Shown piece by piece: positions 1 to 9,494 of a stretch of 64,000 bases of DNA. The notes under the pieces were generated by a model, which was not told the origin of the DNA, did not search any database, and saw only the letters and a list, made by a program, of their open reading frames with translations. The position numbers were made by a program, and so were the translations under genes. Position 1 is the first letter of the stretch. Each line of letters begins with the position of its first letter. The stretch is from Acinetobacter lwoffii (GTDB lineage Bacteria; Pseudomonadota; Gammaproteobacteria; Pseudomonadales; Moraxellaceae), in assembly GCF_019343495.1 (NCBI RefSeq), contig NZ_CP072549.1:2542001-2606000 (forward strand). Direction: 5' to 3'.

Positions 1-141
1 AATCTGGCGCATGCAGAAACTGTGCATCCTGCAGTGATCATGGTCAGTGCGTCCATCATCTTTATGATTATTCTGTCCGTGTATGTGGTGTATCGTATCC
101 GCAAGTCACTACGTAATCATATGGATAAACCGCTGGATTAA
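1..141 (+). CDS. C-terminal end of a membrane protein (partial)
   Basis: The window opens inside a reading frame that ends at TAA 139-141. The visible 46 residues include one strongly hydrophobic helix (VSASIIFMIILSVYVVYRI) followed by a short basic cytoplasmic-looking tail ending KPLD. This is the last transmembrane segment and C-terminus of an integral membrane protein. The rest lies outside the window, so no family can be assigned. Confidence 0.6.
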   Translation, partial: NLAHAETVHPAVIMVSASIIFMIILSVYVVYRIRKSLRNHMDKPLD

Positions 142-230
142 TTGCATCAGGCTGGAAACGGGTTGAAAAGACTCAATGACTTGTTTTAAATGACAGACAT
201 AAATTGTCAAACAGGATTGAGGGAACAGCC

Positions 231-1187
231 ATGAAAGCCGTTTATTTAGACTATGCTTCTTTAGACCAGCAGGATTTAGACTTTCAGGCACTGCATGCCG
301 CATTTGATCCACTGGTTTTGTATCCGGCGACCTCGGCTGCCGAGATTGCATCCCGTGTAGCTGATGTCGATGTTATCATTACGAATAAGGTGATGATCGA
401 TGCAGCTACGATTCAGCAATGCCCTCAACTCAAACTCATTTTAATCTCTGCAACCGGCACCAATAATGTCGACCTTGAGGCGGCCAAAGCGCAAGGGATC
501 GTCGTGTGTAACTGTCAGGCTTATGGCACTTCGGCAGTCGCGCAGCATACCATCATGTTGATGCTGAATCTGGCAACTTCATTCCTGTCTTACCAACGTG
601 CGTTACAACAAGGCGAATGGCAAAAAGCCAGTCAGTTCTGTTTGCTGGATGCGCCCATTGTCGAGCTGGCCGGAAAAACATTGGGCATTGTGGGTTATGG
701 CGAACTGGGCCATGCGGTGGCGAAACTGGCCGAAGCCTTTGGCATGAAAGTGCTTATTGCCGCGCTGCCAAATCGTCCGGCGGATGCATCTCGTGCGCCA
801 TTTGCCGAGCTACTTCCTCAAGTCGATTTTTTAACTTTGCATTGTCCACTCACTGAAGATACCCACCATTTAATCAGTCATACTGAGCTGGATGCAATGA
901 AAAGCAGCGCATTTTTAATTAACTGTGCGCGTGGCGGAATTGTCGATGAAGCGGCATTGGCTGAGGCTCTGCGTGCAGGCAAGATTGCCGGTGCAGCGAC
1001 AGATGTTCTAACGGTAGAACCACCGAAACAGGGCAATGTGCTGCTCGACTCTACGATTCCCAACCTGATTGTGACACCGCATAATGCCTGGGGCAGTGTC
1101 GATGCAAGACAACGGATTGTGGATCAAATGGTCGAAAATGTAGCAGCATTTAAACAGGGTCAGCCGATTCGACAGGTCAATTCATAG
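231..1187 (+). CDS. D-2-hydroxyacid dehydrogenase (NAD-dependent)
   Basis: This 318-residue protein belongs to the D-isomer-specific 2-hydroxyacid dehydrogenases, cytoplasmic enzymes that interconvert 2-oxoacids and D-2-hydroxyacids with NAD(P)H. The dinucleotide-binding loop is GIVGYGELGHAVAK near residue 145. The catalytic set follows in order: Arg in NCARGGIVDEAAL, Glu in LTVEPP and His in TPHNAWGS. The open frame extends upstream to a TTG at 204, but ATG 231 has a clear GAGG Shine-Dalgarno 8 nt before it and begins MKAVYLDY, so I use that start. The general shape fits glycerate/hydroxypyruvate dehydrogenases, but the substrate cannot be read from the sequence. An intrinsic terminator follows. 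Confidence 0.88.
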   Translation: MKAVYLDYASLDQQDLDFQALHAAFDPLVLYPATSAAEIASRVADVDVIITNKVMIDAATIQQCPQLKLILISATGTNNVDLEAAKAQGIVVCNCQAYGTSAVAQHTIMLMLNLATSFLSYQRALQQGEWQKASQFCLLDAPIVELAGKTLGIVGYGELGHAVAKLAEAFGMKVLIAALPNRPADASRAPFAELLPQVDFLTLHCPLTEDTHHLISHTELDAMKSSAFLINCARGGIVDEAALAEALRAGKIAGAATDVLTVEPPKQGNVLLDSTIPNLIVTPHNAWGSVDARQRIVDQMVENVAAFKQGQPIRQVNS

Positions 1188-1228
1188 ATCGCGTCGATAC
1201 AAGGTAATAGTTTTATTTTCTAAAAATT

Positions 1229-1255
1229 AAAAAAGCCCATCACGGGCTTTTTTTA
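1229..1255 (+). terminator. Intrinsic terminator after the hydroxyacid dehydrogenase
   Basis: AAAAGCCC (1231-1238) pairs with GGGCTTTT (1244-1251) around a 5-nt loop and is followed by a T run. The A-rich left side makes it potentially bidirectional, which would suit the convergent gene ending at 1253. Confidence 0.85.
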
Positions 1256-1735
1256 TAAATCGGTTACCGCATAACTGGTGGCTGAACCTGAATCAGATTG
1301 AGGCTGCATTTGTGGGGTGGTTGTTTGTTGTGGGGCACCAGAGGACTCACTTAAAGGCTGCTGAACAATAGGCGCCTGCTGTGAATTGCCACGCCAGACT
1401 TCTTTGGTCTGCTGGATTTTCTGACCGGTTTGTTGGGCTGCCTGAGTTGCACCCTGATCTACTTTTTGCAGTGTATCAGAGGTTGCAGATTTGGTATTGC
1501 TCCAGGCCCGGTCTACCCCCGGCTTGATTTTGGCAATGCCTTTTTCCGTTGCTTCACCGACTTTCTCAGCAGTATTAATCACGCCTTCCTGTGCTTTATA
1601 AGCAAAGACATGCAGCAGGTTCGGATTTTCACCATAAGGCTTAACCGGTTTAGCAGACTGAGTCGTGGTTTGTGCGAATGCTGGAACAGAAAGCATTAAA
1701 GCTGTCGTTAAAATAATTGGGGTTTTGATATTCAT
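1253..1735 (-). CDS. Putative periplasmic protein, low-complexity
   Basis: The 160-residue product starts with a Sec signal peptide (basic MNIK, hydrophobic core, cleavage after PAFA). The mature part holds a helical stretch around residues 45-115 rich in Ala, Lys, Glu and Gln, then a Gln/Pro/Ser/Thr-rich tail. A GAGGT Shine-Dalgarno precedes the ATG. I do not recognise a family. The helical composition with repeated lysines resembles hydrophilic or stress-type envelope proteins, but that is only an impression. It converges on the dehydrogenase and appears monocistronic. Confidence 0.65.
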   Translation of the reverse strand: MNIKTPIILTTALMLSVPAFAQTTTQSAKPVKPYGENPNLLHVFAYKAQEGVINTAEKVGEATEKGIAKIKPGVDRAWSNTKSATSDTLQKVDQGATQAAQQTGQKIQQTKEVWRGNSQQAPIVQQPLSESSGAPQQTTTPQMQPQSDSGSATSYAVTDL

Positions 1736-1924
1736 TATGGATCGACCTCGAATTCGTCTAAGTGCGGTCTGAGTTTGTTTTTCAGTGTAACGGATAATTG
1801 GTCAAAAACAATGAATATCCTGTGAAGAGTGCAGGGCTTTCAGGTGGATCTGTGCCGGAATATTGTAATTTTAAAGAAAGGCAGTAGATATCAGGCGAAC
1901 TGTTGGATTGATTTTTAGCAAAAT

Positions 1925-1955
1925 AAAAGCCCTGTTCTTAGACTAGAAACAGGGC
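1925..1955 (-). terminator. Intrinsic terminator of the 129-aa lipoprotein gene
   Basis: Inverted arms GCCCTGTT (1929-1936) and AACAGGGC (1948-1955). Read on the minus strand the hairpin is followed by TTTTATTTT. Confidence 0.8.
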
Positions 1956-1962
1956 GATTTTT

Positions 1963-2352
1963 TTAGTCACATTGTGTCAACGCATCTTTGGCGAAATGTT
2001 CGCGTAAGCTGACAAAGTTCTTTTGTACGCCTGCATCGTGCAGGTCAAATTTTTGTGCAGTGCTAGTACCGTCGCGCTGGAAAGTCGCTGAGCCGGCATC
2101 GATTAGAGTCATGCCTTTAAATGACCATTGTTCAATGACACGATTATTGCCAATATCACCGGTGAATTCAATCACGCATTTATCGAGGAATTTGGTCAGT
2201 TTGGCCTTGTTGTTGGTTGTGGCTGGAACCACTTCGAGGTTTTGGACTTCTTGCAAGACGCCAACCTGAAGCTGTGGGATTTTTGGTGCAGATGTACAAG
2301 CTGTAACTGCGATACTCGCAAGACCCGTCAAAATAAGAGCTTTAAATTTCAT
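1963..2352 (-). CDS. Putative lipoprotein, 129 aa
   Basis: The N-terminus is a lipoprotein signal with lipobox A-V-T-A-C (Cys19), so the mature protein should be lipid-anchored in the envelope. The rest is a compact mixed domain ending in a Cys (LTQCD); with the internal Cys of LDKCVIEF this could form a disulfide. No family is recognised. Its own terminator lies just downstream and a weak AGAAAG ribosome site precedes the ATG. Confidence 0.65.
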   Translation of the reverse strand: MKFKALILTGLASIAVTACTSAPKIPQLQVGVLQEVQNLEVVPATTNNKAKLTKFLDKCVIEFTGDIGNNRVIEQWSFKGMTLIDAGSATFQRDGTSTAQKFDLHDAGVQKNFVSLREHFAKDALTQCD

Positions 2353-2419
2353 ATGATTCTTTCTTGTTGAGTGTTGTTAGGGTGAGTATAGGGATTTGAA
2401 TGAAAAATGGCTATAAAAA

Positions 2420-3256
2420 CTAGTTTTCAATTAATTCAAATATCGCTTCACCATTGTTTACCTGAATTAGTATTCTTTCACCTTTAAGTGTAGGTTCGAT
2501 TTTAAGTAAGAATAGCCCTGTATTAAGAATTAAATCATTAAGATTTTTAAATCCGTATTCCATTTTGATTTTTTGATTAGCATCAGGAAATTTTTTATTA
2601 ATCGATATGCCTACGGTTGTCAGTGAAATCCAACCATCATTTTTTTTATTATTAATGATTAAGCTTTCAATTTCTTTATAAATTTCATCTGCAGGGAAGA
2701 GGAAACGTGTTTTAAACAGATTGGATTTTAAAAAATTAATTTGAGTCTCTAAGCTTTTTTGAGCCGTCAAACAATATTGATCAAATTGATCTAAAAAAGG
2801 CTTATGCTTTTTCTCCAAAGTTAATAAAAAATCAACAGCTGCTTTGGATTCATCGAGATTGGATAAATTATATTTTTCTTGAAAGTGATGTGTTATGAAA
2901 TTTCGATCTTTAACAAATTCTTGTAGGTGGCTGTTTAGCTTATGATGACTGTGTTCACATAAATTAAAAGATACTTTCATATCTAGACGAAGAGCATCTT
3001 CAGGTTCAGGAATGATCGTATCTTCCTCTGAGGGATTCACGAGAAACAATGAGTTTAAAGCTTTTGTAGTTAAACCACCTAATGTTTGATTTTGTACAGA
3101 TGGTTCTATAATCAGTGGTAGATCATTGGGTTTAGAAATAATAGTTCTATTCATCTTCACGAGGCTTTTTAGTCTCATCTCTATTGTTTGAAAACGAATA
3201 AGGTGTTTTCCAAGTAAGGAATAAATTCTTTCTCTAATTTCGTCGATATTTTGCAT
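2420..3256 (-). CDS. Protein with C-terminal OST-HTH/LOTUS domain and HEPN-like N-terminal part
   Basis: Residues about 190-268 fit the OST-HTH/LOTUS winged-helix fold: DGWISLTTVG, then KKFPDA, then EYGFKNLNDLI and NTGLFLLK are the usual signature positions. LOTUS domains bind RNA (G-rich or G4 RNA in known cases). The N-terminal part is helical, starting with a helix of the form LIRFQTIEMRLKSLV, and carries R118-N-F-I-T-H123, which matches the R-x4-6-H motif of HEPN ribonuclease-like domains. The HEPN reading is inference. The gene is visibly more AT-rich than its neighbours and uses AT-rich codons, which suggests horizontal gain. It starts only about 16 nt after the glyS terminator, so it needs its own promoter in or near glyS. 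The ribosome site is weak. Confidence 0.7.
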   Translation of the reverse strand: MQNIDEIRERIYSLLGKHLIRFQTIEMRLKSLVKMNRTIISKPNDLPLIIEPSVQNQTLGGLTTKALNSLFLVNPSEEDTIIPEPEDALRLDMKVSFNLCEHSHHKLNSHLQEFVKDRNFITHHFQEKYNLSNLDESKAAVDFLLTLEKKHKPFLDQFDQYCLTAQKSLETQINFLKSNLFKTRFLFPADEIYKEIESLIINNKKNDGWISLTTVGISINKKFPDANQKIKMEYGFKNLNDLILNTGLFLLKIEPTLKGERILIQVNNGEAIFELIEN

Positions 3257-3269
3257 TCTAAATATATTA

Positions 3270-3300
3270 AAAAAACCCCACTAATTTATAGCGGGGTTTT
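3270..3300 (-). terminator. Intrinsic terminator of glyQS
   Basis: AAAACCCC (3272-3279) and GGGGTTTT (3293-3300) form the stem. Read on the minus strand it ends in a run of T. It separates glyS from the LOTUS-domain gene. Confidence 0.85.
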
Positions 3301-3324
3301 CTCTAACTTACAAGAAGTTATGGA

Positions 3325-5394
3325 TTAGTGCTGAAGCACCGAAATATCAGCCACTTTGGTAAACAAATCACGAAGCTGAGCAAGCATACGTAAACGGTTT
3401 GCTTTCAGGTCAGCATCATCAGCCATCACCATTACGCCGTCAAAGAATGCATCCACTGGCGCACGAAGAGCAGCAAGTGCAGACAACGCAGCAGTGTAGT
3501 CTTTAGCAGCAAATAACGGCTCAACCACAGGCGTGATTTTCGCAAGTTCAGCGAACAATGCTTTCTCAGCATCTTCAACCAGATTCGCTTCAACCACAGC
3601 ACCTTCAGGTGTTGCTTCTTTTGCAAGAATATTCGCAACACGCTTGTTGGCAGCAGCAAGCGCAGCCGCTTCAGGCAAGGCGCGGAAGTGGTTGACTGCA
3701 TTTACACGCTTGTCAAAATCAAGCGGAGATTTTGGTGAAAGCGCTTGAACAGCTTGAATCACATCAACCGCAACGCCTTGGTCTTCGTATTTCGCACGGT
3801 AACGACCTTCAAGGAATGCAACAGCATCAGCTAAAGTCTTGTCGTGATCTTTCAATACATCGCCATAAGCAGCTAAAGCAAGTTTGATCAGGTCTTCAAT
3901 TGACACATCAAGCTCGTTTTCAGTGACAAGACGCAAAATACCAATCGCAGAACGACGAAGTGCAAACGGGTCTTTAGAACCTGTAGGCGCTTGACCGATC
4001 CCGAAAATACCCGTCAATGTATCTAAACGATCCGCCAGGGCAATCGTTGTACCTGTCTTTGTCTTCGGTAAAACGTCGCCAGCGAACTTCGGTAAGTATT
4101 GCTCGCCTAAAGACTCAGCCACTTCAGTATTTTCACCTTCAAGACGTGCGTAGTAATTACCCGCAATACCTTGAAGTTCTGGGAATTCACCTACAAGCTC
4201 AGAGGTTAAGTCACATTTTGCAAGCAGGGCAGCTTTTTCAGCATCTTCCGCTTTAGCACCAGTGATTGGAGCCAATGCGACAGCCAGTTTCGCAATACGT
4301 GTCGATTTGTCCCAAAGTGTACCTAGCTCTGCCTGGAACACCATGTTTGCAAGTTTCTCTTTACGCGATGCAAGCGGTTGCTTTTGATCTTGCAAGAAGA
4401 AGAATTCAGCATCTGACAAACGTGGGCGAACCACTTTCTCGTTACCTTCAATAATTTGTGTCGGGTCTTTCGACTCAATGTTTGACACAGTAATGAAGTA
4501 CGGTTGAAGTTTATTGTCACTATTTACTAAGCAGAAGTACTTTTGGTTGTCCTGCATCGTGGTGATCAATGCTTCTTGAGGAACAGCAAGGAAGCGTTCT
4601 TCAAAGCTGGCACGTAATGCAACAGGCCATTCAACCAGTGCAGTCACTTCGTCACGCAGGTCAGCAGGGACAATCGCAATCGCATTTACTTCATCAGCCA
4701 ATGCTTTAACTTGCTGGTCGATGATTGCTTGACGCTCTTCAAAAGAAGCTACTACATAAGAGCTACGAAGGGCATCTAAGTAAGCATCTGCATTTGCCAA
4801 CGTGATCGCTTCAGGTGCATGGAAACGGTGACCATAAGTTACGTTACCCGCTTTGTGATCTTGAATCGTCGCATCAACCACATCGTTGTCTTTTAACAAC
4901 ACAACCCATTTCACAGGACGTACAAATTCAGTACGGCTCGCCGCAGAACGCATGCGTTTCGCGATTGGAAGGTTGTCCAAGGCATTTTGTAAAATTTGTG
5001 GCAGTAAAACGTCAAGGCTTTGACCTTTCAAGTCTTTTAGGTAGCAGACTTTTTCAACTTTACCTGCTTGGAACGTCGATACTTGATCAACCGTGATGCC
5101 TTGACCACGCATAAAGCCTTCAAGTGCTTTCGTTGGGTTGCCTTCCGCATCAAACGCCGCTTGTTTCGCAGGGCCGTCAAAACGTTTTTGAGTATCCGCT
5201 TGCGCGCCATCAACGTTTACGATTTTCAAAGCCAAACGACGTGGTGCTGCGTATGCTTCGATCGCATCAAATGCAAGACCAGCATCTTTTAAGCCTTTAA
5301 CCGTTTCTGCTTGAAGTGCATCACGTAATTTTTTTAAGCTTTTTGGTGGAAGTTCTTCACAGCCTAATTCGAACAATACTGTATGTTTAGACAT
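3325..5394 (-). CDS. glyS: Glycine--tRNA ligase beta subunit
   Basis: GlyS is the beta chain of the bacterial alpha2-beta2 glycyl-tRNA synthetase and carries the tRNA-binding and anticodon-recognition parts. The 689-residue length is the usual size. Recognisable stretches are the N-terminus [21 protein letters not shown], the PVKWVVLL and GHRFHAPE region, [17 protein letters not shown], the HD-like [19 protein letters not shown] segment, and [20 protein letters not shown] followed by DPFALRR. The start codon shares one nucleotide with the glyQ stop (TAATG), indicating translational coupling. Confidence 0.97.
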   Translation of the reverse strand: MSKHTVLFELGCEELPPKSLKKLRDALQAETVKGLKDAGLAFDAIEAYAAPRRLALKIVNVDGAQADTQKRFDGPAKQAAFDAEGNPTKALEGFMRGQGITVDQVSTFQAGKVEKVCYLKDLKGQSLDVLLPQILQNALDNLPIAKRMRSAASRTEFVRPVKWVVLLKDNDVVDATIQDHKAGNVTYGHRFHAPEAITLANADAYLDALRSSYVVASFEERQAIIDQQVKALADEVNAIAIVPADLRDEVTALVEWPVALRASFEERFLAVPQEALITTMQDNQKYFCLVNSDNKLQPYFITVSNIESKDPTQIIEGNEKVVRPRLSDAEFFFLQDQKQPLASRKEKLANMVFQAELGTLWDKSTRIAKLAVALAPITGAKAEDAEKAALLAKCDLTSELVGEFPELQGIAGNYYARLEGENTEVAESLGEQYLPKFAGDVLPKTKTGTTIALADRLDTLTGIFGIGQAPTGSKDPFALRRSAIGILRLVTENELDVSIEDLIKLALAAYGDVLKDHDKTLADAVAFLEGRYRAKYEDQGVAVDVIQAVQALSPKSPLDFDKRVNAVNHFRALPEAAALAAANKRVANILAKEATPEGAVVEANLVEDAEKALFAELAKITPVVEPLFAAKDYTAALSALAALRAPVDAFFDGVMVMADDADLKANRLRMLAQLRDLFTKVADISVLQH

Positions 5395-6383
5395 TATTTG
5401 CTCTCCTTAGATTCAACTTTTGCTTCTGCTTCAACTTGTGCTTTGAGCTGTGCCAACACTTCATCACGTAAAGCAGGTTCTGCCATTGGGAAACCAAGTT
5501 CCGCACGTGCTGCTACATAGCTGGTCGCAATAGAACGTGCCAATGTACGTACACGTAAAATGTAACGCTGACGTTCAGTCACAGAAATCGCGCCACGCGC
5601 ATCCAATAAGTTGAAGCTGTGTGATGCTTTCACGACTTGCTCATATGCAGGAAGTGGAAGTTTCGCTTCGATCAAACGTGTTGCTTCAGCATCGTAGAAA
5701 TCGAACAATTCAAACATTTTTTCAACGTTGGCATATTCGAAGTTATAGGTCGATTGTTCCACTTCATTTTGATGGAACACATCGCCATAAGTCACCGTAC
5801 CGAACTGACCTTTGGTCCAAACCAAATCGTAAACTGAGTCTACACCTTGCAAGTACATGGCAAGACGCTCAAGACCATACGTGATTTCGCCAGTCACAGG
5901 GTAGCATTCAACACCGCCGACTTGTTGGAAGTAAGTGAACTGAGTCACTTCCATACCGTTGAGCCATACTTCCCAACCTAAGCCCCAAGCACCCAGTGTT
6001 GGAGATTCCCAGTTGTCTTCTACGAAACGAATGTCGTGAACTAAAGGATCAATACCGATCGCTTTTAATGAGTCTAGGTAAAGCTGCTGGATGTTGTCCG
6101 GGTTTGGCTTAAGCACCACCTGGAATTGGTAATAATGTTGCAAACGGTTCGGGTTTTCACCATAACGGCCATCTTTCGGACGACGTGATGGTTGGACATA
6201 AGCGGCATTCCAGGTTTCAGGACCCAGCGCACGAAGGAAAGTCGCAGTGTGGAATGTCCCTGCACCCATTTCCATATCATAAGGTTGCAAAATGACGCAG
6301 CCTTGCTCCGCCCAGTAAGTTTGTAAGGCAAGAATTAAGCCTTGGAAGGTATCAATATGCGATATGGCGCGACTCATGGTCAT
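5394..6383 (-). CDS. glyQ: Glycine--tRNA ligase alpha subunit
   Basis: GlyQ is the catalytic class II aminoacyl-tRNA synthetase chain that activates glycine. The sequence holds the family hallmarks [57 protein letters not shown] and [18 protein letters not shown], over 329 residues. A lysine/glutamate-rich tail extends the C-terminus slightly. Two in-frame ATGs (6383 and 6377) are possible starts; neither has a decisive Shine-Dalgarno. It is the first gene of glyQS. Confidence 0.97.
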   Translation of the reverse strand: MTMSRAISHIDTFQGLILALQTYWAEQGCVILQPYDMEMGAGTFHTATFLRALGPETWNAAYVQPSRRPKDGRYGENPNRLQHYYQFQVVLKPNPDNIQQLYLDSLKAIGIDPLVHDIRFVEDNWESPTLGAWGLGWEVWLNGMEVTQFTYFQQVGGVECYPVTGEITYGLERLAMYLQGVDSVYDLVWTKGQFGTVTYGDVFHQNEVEQSTYNFEYANVEKMFELFDFYDAEATRLIEAKLPLPAYEQVVKASHSFNLLDARGAISVTERQRYILRVRTLARSIATSYVAARAELGFPMAEPALRDEVLAQLKAQVEAEAKVESKESK

Positions 6384-6688
6384 CCACTTAAAATTAGAGA
6401 AAAATTGTGCTCAATTATAAGGACTTTGCAGGGGAGTGGCAAAGGGTTAATGTGTGGATACTTTTTTGAAAAAAATAAAATAGGCTAAAAGGATACGCAG
6501 CATTTAGAGGCTTACTGTGATTTTAGCTTTGCTGGCCAATGCTGACTGATCTGAAAATCAGGAATAAATCAGATGTATGGCGTGCTGTTAACCGGAGAGT
6601 TATAAAGTTCAACGGATCTCATACGATTGCTACCTAAAATTAGTTTAATATTCACGCAATATAATAATGCTTAAAAATAAGGAACTTT
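6384..6688. other. Divergent intergenic region, glyQ / transglutaminase gene
   Basis: About 300 AT-rich bases separate two divergent genes and must hold both promoters. A TATAAT lies at 6660-6665 and an AAGGAA ribosome site at 6679-6683 before the plus-strand gene, but I see no convincing -35. No coding frame or RNA is evident. Confidence 0.4.
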
Positions 6689-7486
6689 ATGACCATTTAC
6701 CACATTCAATGCCATTTAAAATACAAGGTCGTACAACCGACAGAATACATTTTTATGCTTCAGGCAGCACATCATTCCGATCAGAAGATTCTCGGAGAAC
6801 AACTCAGCTTTAACCTGCCTGTGACATGGCATGAATTTCAGGATGCGCAGCATCAAAATCGTCATGTTCGGCTACAGGTCGAACCCTGTGAGGTTTTTGA
6901 GCTGAATTATACGGCGACAGTGGTTCGTCAACCGAGCCTCTCTTTGGAACTTCAGCAAGGTATGAAAGAAGTAACCATTCCTGAGCTGCCCGATGAAGTA
7001 TTGCCTTATTTGTTGGCCAGCCGTTATTGCAATTCGGATTTATTACTGGAAATGGCAAAACGCTCATTTGGCTGGATGATACCGGGCTATACTCGGGTCA
7101 AAGCGATCGAACAGTGGATTTATAATAATATTTTTTATGTGTCGGGGAGTTCTGACCAGTTCACCACTGCCACAGATGTGCTGGTGCATCGCGCAGGCGT
7201 ATGCCGTGATTTTGCCCATTTAGGCATTGCGCTGTGCCGTGCCTTGGGAATTCCGGCACGCATGGTGGTCGGTTATGTAGAAATTGAAAAGTTTTTACCT
7301 GACTTTCATGCCATTTTTGAAGCCTATTTAGATGGTGGATGGGTGCAGTTTGATCCGACCCGTCTGGCGCCGGTCGAAAATCTTATTCGGATTGGCACTG
7401 GAGTCGATGCCGGAGATGTGGCATTTTCAACCTATTATGGTCAGGTTGAGCTGTTAAAAATCCAGCCCCTGATCAAACCTGAATGA
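6689..7486 (+). CDS. Transglutaminase-like family protein
   Basis: This 265-residue protein has a beta-rich N-terminal half and a C-terminal transglutaminase-like cysteine protease core. The catalytic triad is readable: Cys in GVCRDFAHLGIALCRALGIPAR, His in DFHAIFEAYL and Asp in FDPTRLAP. Members of this bacterial family (COG1305) often act as peptidases or amide-forming enzymes on unknown substrates. There is no signal peptide, so it is probably cytoplasmic. It is alone on the strand with its own AAGGAA site. Confidence 0.82.
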   Translation: MTIYHIQCHLKYKVVQPTEYIFMLQAAHHSDQKILGEQLSFNLPVTWHEFQDAQHQNRHVRLQVEPCEVFELNYTATVVRQPSLSLELQQGMKEVTIPELPDEVLPYLLASRYCNSDLLLEMAKRSFGWMIPGYTRVKAIEQWIYNNIFYVSGSSDQFTTATDVLVHRAGVCRDFAHLGIALCRALGIPARMVVGYVEIEKFLPDFHAIFEAYLDGGWVQFDPTRLAPVENLIRIGTGVDAGDVAFSTYYGQVELLKIQPLIKPE

Positions 7487-7531
7487 ATAGGCAGGCCACA
7501 ATAAAAATGTTCTGGAAATATACTAAGCAAA

Positions 7532-7675
7532 ATGGTTACAAAGGGTTTTTCCATTTCAATGGCGATTGATAGGGGAGCGGTTGTTCTGCAAAAAAAACAG
7601 GATCAGTATTTTCAAGCTGAGCGAGATTATTATGGTTTTAAAAAGCTTCGATCGACTCATGATGAAAAGATGTAA
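7532..7675 (+). pseudogene. 47-codon ORF, possible remnant of a dehydrogenase C-terminus
   Basis: A short frame from ATG 7532 ends YFQAERDYYGFKKLR...EKM. The A-x-RDYYG stretch resembles the QAQRDYFG end of 6-phosphogluconate dehydrogenases, so it may be a decayed gene end. No Shine-Dalgarno is seen. It could equally be a chance frame. Confidence 0.2.
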
Positions 7676-7722
7676 AACACAGATGCCTTTCATCTGGCTT
7701 GGCTCTATAATGCCCAAAATCT

Positions 7723-8856
7723 ATGAACAATAAGATCAGGCGCACTGTGTTTCACTCCCATCTCGACTGGCTCAATACCTTAAAACCGAATTTCAAAGTC
7801 CTTCCACTCAAAGACCGGTTGCTCTGTGGAGCTGGCGCACTATTGGGTTTGGTGGTTTCGTCCTTGTTGAGTTTATGGATTCTGGGGGGTTTTGAAGCCT
7901 GGTATATTGCCCCGATGGGTGCATCTTCGGTATTGCTGTTTGCTGTGCCGGCCAGTCCTCTAGCACAGCCCTGGAATATTCTGGTCGGAAATACCATTGC
8001 TGCCGTGATTGGCGTGAGTTGCGCTTTATTCATAGTTAATCCGACCGAAGCCTTTAGTGTCGCCGTGGCCTTGGCGATCGTCCTGATGATGACCACGGAT
8101 TCCCTGCATCCACCGAGTGGCGCCGTAGCGATTACTGCAGTGCTGGGTGGCCAGCCGGTGCATGAACTGGGTTATGCCTTTGTATTTTATCCGGTACTGC
8201 TCAATTCAATTTTGCTGATGGTGATTGCCATTGTCTTTAACCGAATGATTGGCAAGGATTATCCGCAGCAAGCTCAATTAAATACTCGTTCCAAGGATCC
8301 GACGCCGACCCAGAAAGTCACCATTCAACCGCAGGATATTCAGGAAGTGCTGGATCAGCGCACCGAGCTGCTGGATATCAGTGAATATGACCTGCAAAAA
8401 ATTATTCTGGAGGCACAAAACCGTGCCAATGCGCGTGCGGTGCATGAATTTAGCTGCCAGGATATCATGACGAAGGATGTAGCAACCCTGCATGAAAATG
8501 ATGATATTCAGCACGCACTGGACAAGTTCAAGCAAATGAACCTGATGAGCCTGCCCGTCGTTAATGCCGATGAACAACTGGTCGGTACACTGGCAATGTA
8601 TCAGGTGGTGGAATGGTTCAAGCGCGCGGCTGATGTCCGTAGCAGCTGGGAGCATCAGGTCAAACATATCATGACCCGTAAGGTAATTACGGTGCAGCCT
8701 TTACAACCCATTCAGGATCTGGTGCCGTATTTTGTCGAGCGTTCGTTCAACTATATTCCGGTGGTGAGCGAGCAGCAATTGGTGGGAATTATCAGTCGGG
8801 CAGATATGATTGCCGCACTGAATCAGGAGCTGAATCATTTTAAAATGAAAGTTTAA
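7723..8856 (+). CDS. HPP family membrane protein with C-terminal CBS pair
   Basis: The 377-residue protein has an N-terminal membrane domain of about four helices (residues about 30-185) containing the family signature LHPPSGAVA, then a cytoplasmic part with two CBS domains (about 245-370, beginning CQDIMTKDVATL and VKHIMTRKVITV). HPP proteins are linked to nitrite or anion transport in plastids and cyanobacteria; CBS pairs usually sense adenine nucleotides. The actual substrate here is unknown. It follows a 236-bp spacer and seems to be a single-gene unit. Confidence 0.82.
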   Translation: MNNKIRRTVFHSHLDWLNTLKPNFKVLPLKDRLLCGAGALLGLVVSSLLSLWILGGFEAWYIAPMGASSVLLFAVPASPLAQPWNILVGNTIAAVIGVSCALFIVNPTEAFSVAVALAIVLMMTTDSLHPPSGAVAITAVLGGQPVHELGYAFVFYPVLLNSILLMVIAIVFNRMIGKDYPQQAQLNTRSKDPTPTQKVTIQPQDIQEVLDQRTELLDISEYDLQKIILEAQNRANARAVHEFSCQDIMTKDVATLHENDDIQHALDKFKQMNLMSLPVVNADEQLVGTLAMYQVVEWFKRAADVRSSWEHQVKHIMTRKVITVQPLQPIQDLVPYFVERSFNYIPVVSEQQLVGIISRADMIAALNQELNHFKMKV

Positions 8857-8893
8857 AACCGAATTAAAACGGAATTTAACAGAGCATGTGTGA

Positions 8894-9326
8894 TCAACTC
8901 TGGTCAGCTTGCCGGCTGAGAAAACTGTAAAATAGTGCCATCGGCAGGGAAAAACACAGCAGAAACAAAAAATGAGTACTCAAAGCTTTGAGCGGATGAT
9001 AGGAGAGATAAGCTAGAATCAGCATTTCCAATGCTGCTCATTAAAATCGTGAGGATATTAAACAGCTGATAATGGCGTAGCAGCAGGTGAGTCACTCATA
9101 GAAAAGGAAAGACCATCACCCAGTAAGTCAGGCAGACAAAAAAGCTAATAAAAAGCGCTGAAAACAGGCTCTTGAAAATGGAGAAAATCCCAGAGCTGGC
9201 TTCATGAAATAGCGCATAAGGGAATAAAATTACAGCTATGATCAGAGGTGCAAGCGCGAGGTTAAATGTCATTTTCCAAGGGGAATTCTGGATCGGTTGA
9301 GAGATTAAGTGAAATATCCTGTCCAC
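8894..9326 (-). pseudogene. Broken gene for a small integral membrane protein
   Basis: Reading the minus strand from about 9326 gives two hydrophobic helices (APLIIAVILFPYALF; SALFISFFVCLTYWVMVFPF), then an in-frame TGA at 9098-9096. The same frame continues VTHLLLRHYQLFNILTILMSS. Near 9030 the membrane-protein sequence moves to the next frame and goes on LEMLILAYLSYHPLKALS, STHFLFLLCFSLPMAL to a TGA at 8896-8894. One nonsense and one frameshift therefore separate parts of what was a roughly 140-residue, four-helix protein. The start is either GTG 9326 or ATG 9272. Function unknown. Confidence 0.6.
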
Positions 9327-9438
9327 TATCTATCTGCTACTTTTTGATGTTTTTAATATAAAGACTTTATCTTTATCATTGTTAAAAGCATATTATTTTT
9401 CGATGAGAGAAAGATTCAACATATAGGCGATTGATACG

Positions 9439-9464
9439 ACAAAGCACACCGGAGTGTGCTTTGT
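9439..9464 (-). terminator. Hairpin behind the DASS transporter gene
   Basis: ACAAAGCACAC (9439-9449) is fully complementary to GTGTGCTTTGT (9454-9464). It sits 30 nt after the transporter stop. There is no long T run on the minus strand, so it may be a weak terminator or an mRNA 3' end stabiliser. Confidence 0.5.
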
Positions 9465-9494
9465 AGAGGGTGTGATGTTTAAGAGCTGTAATGA

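Noticed and set aside
204..230. Upstream TTG start for the hydroxyacid dehydrogenase
   Set aside because: ATG 231 has the Shine-Dalgarno at correct spacing and gives the usual N-terminus.
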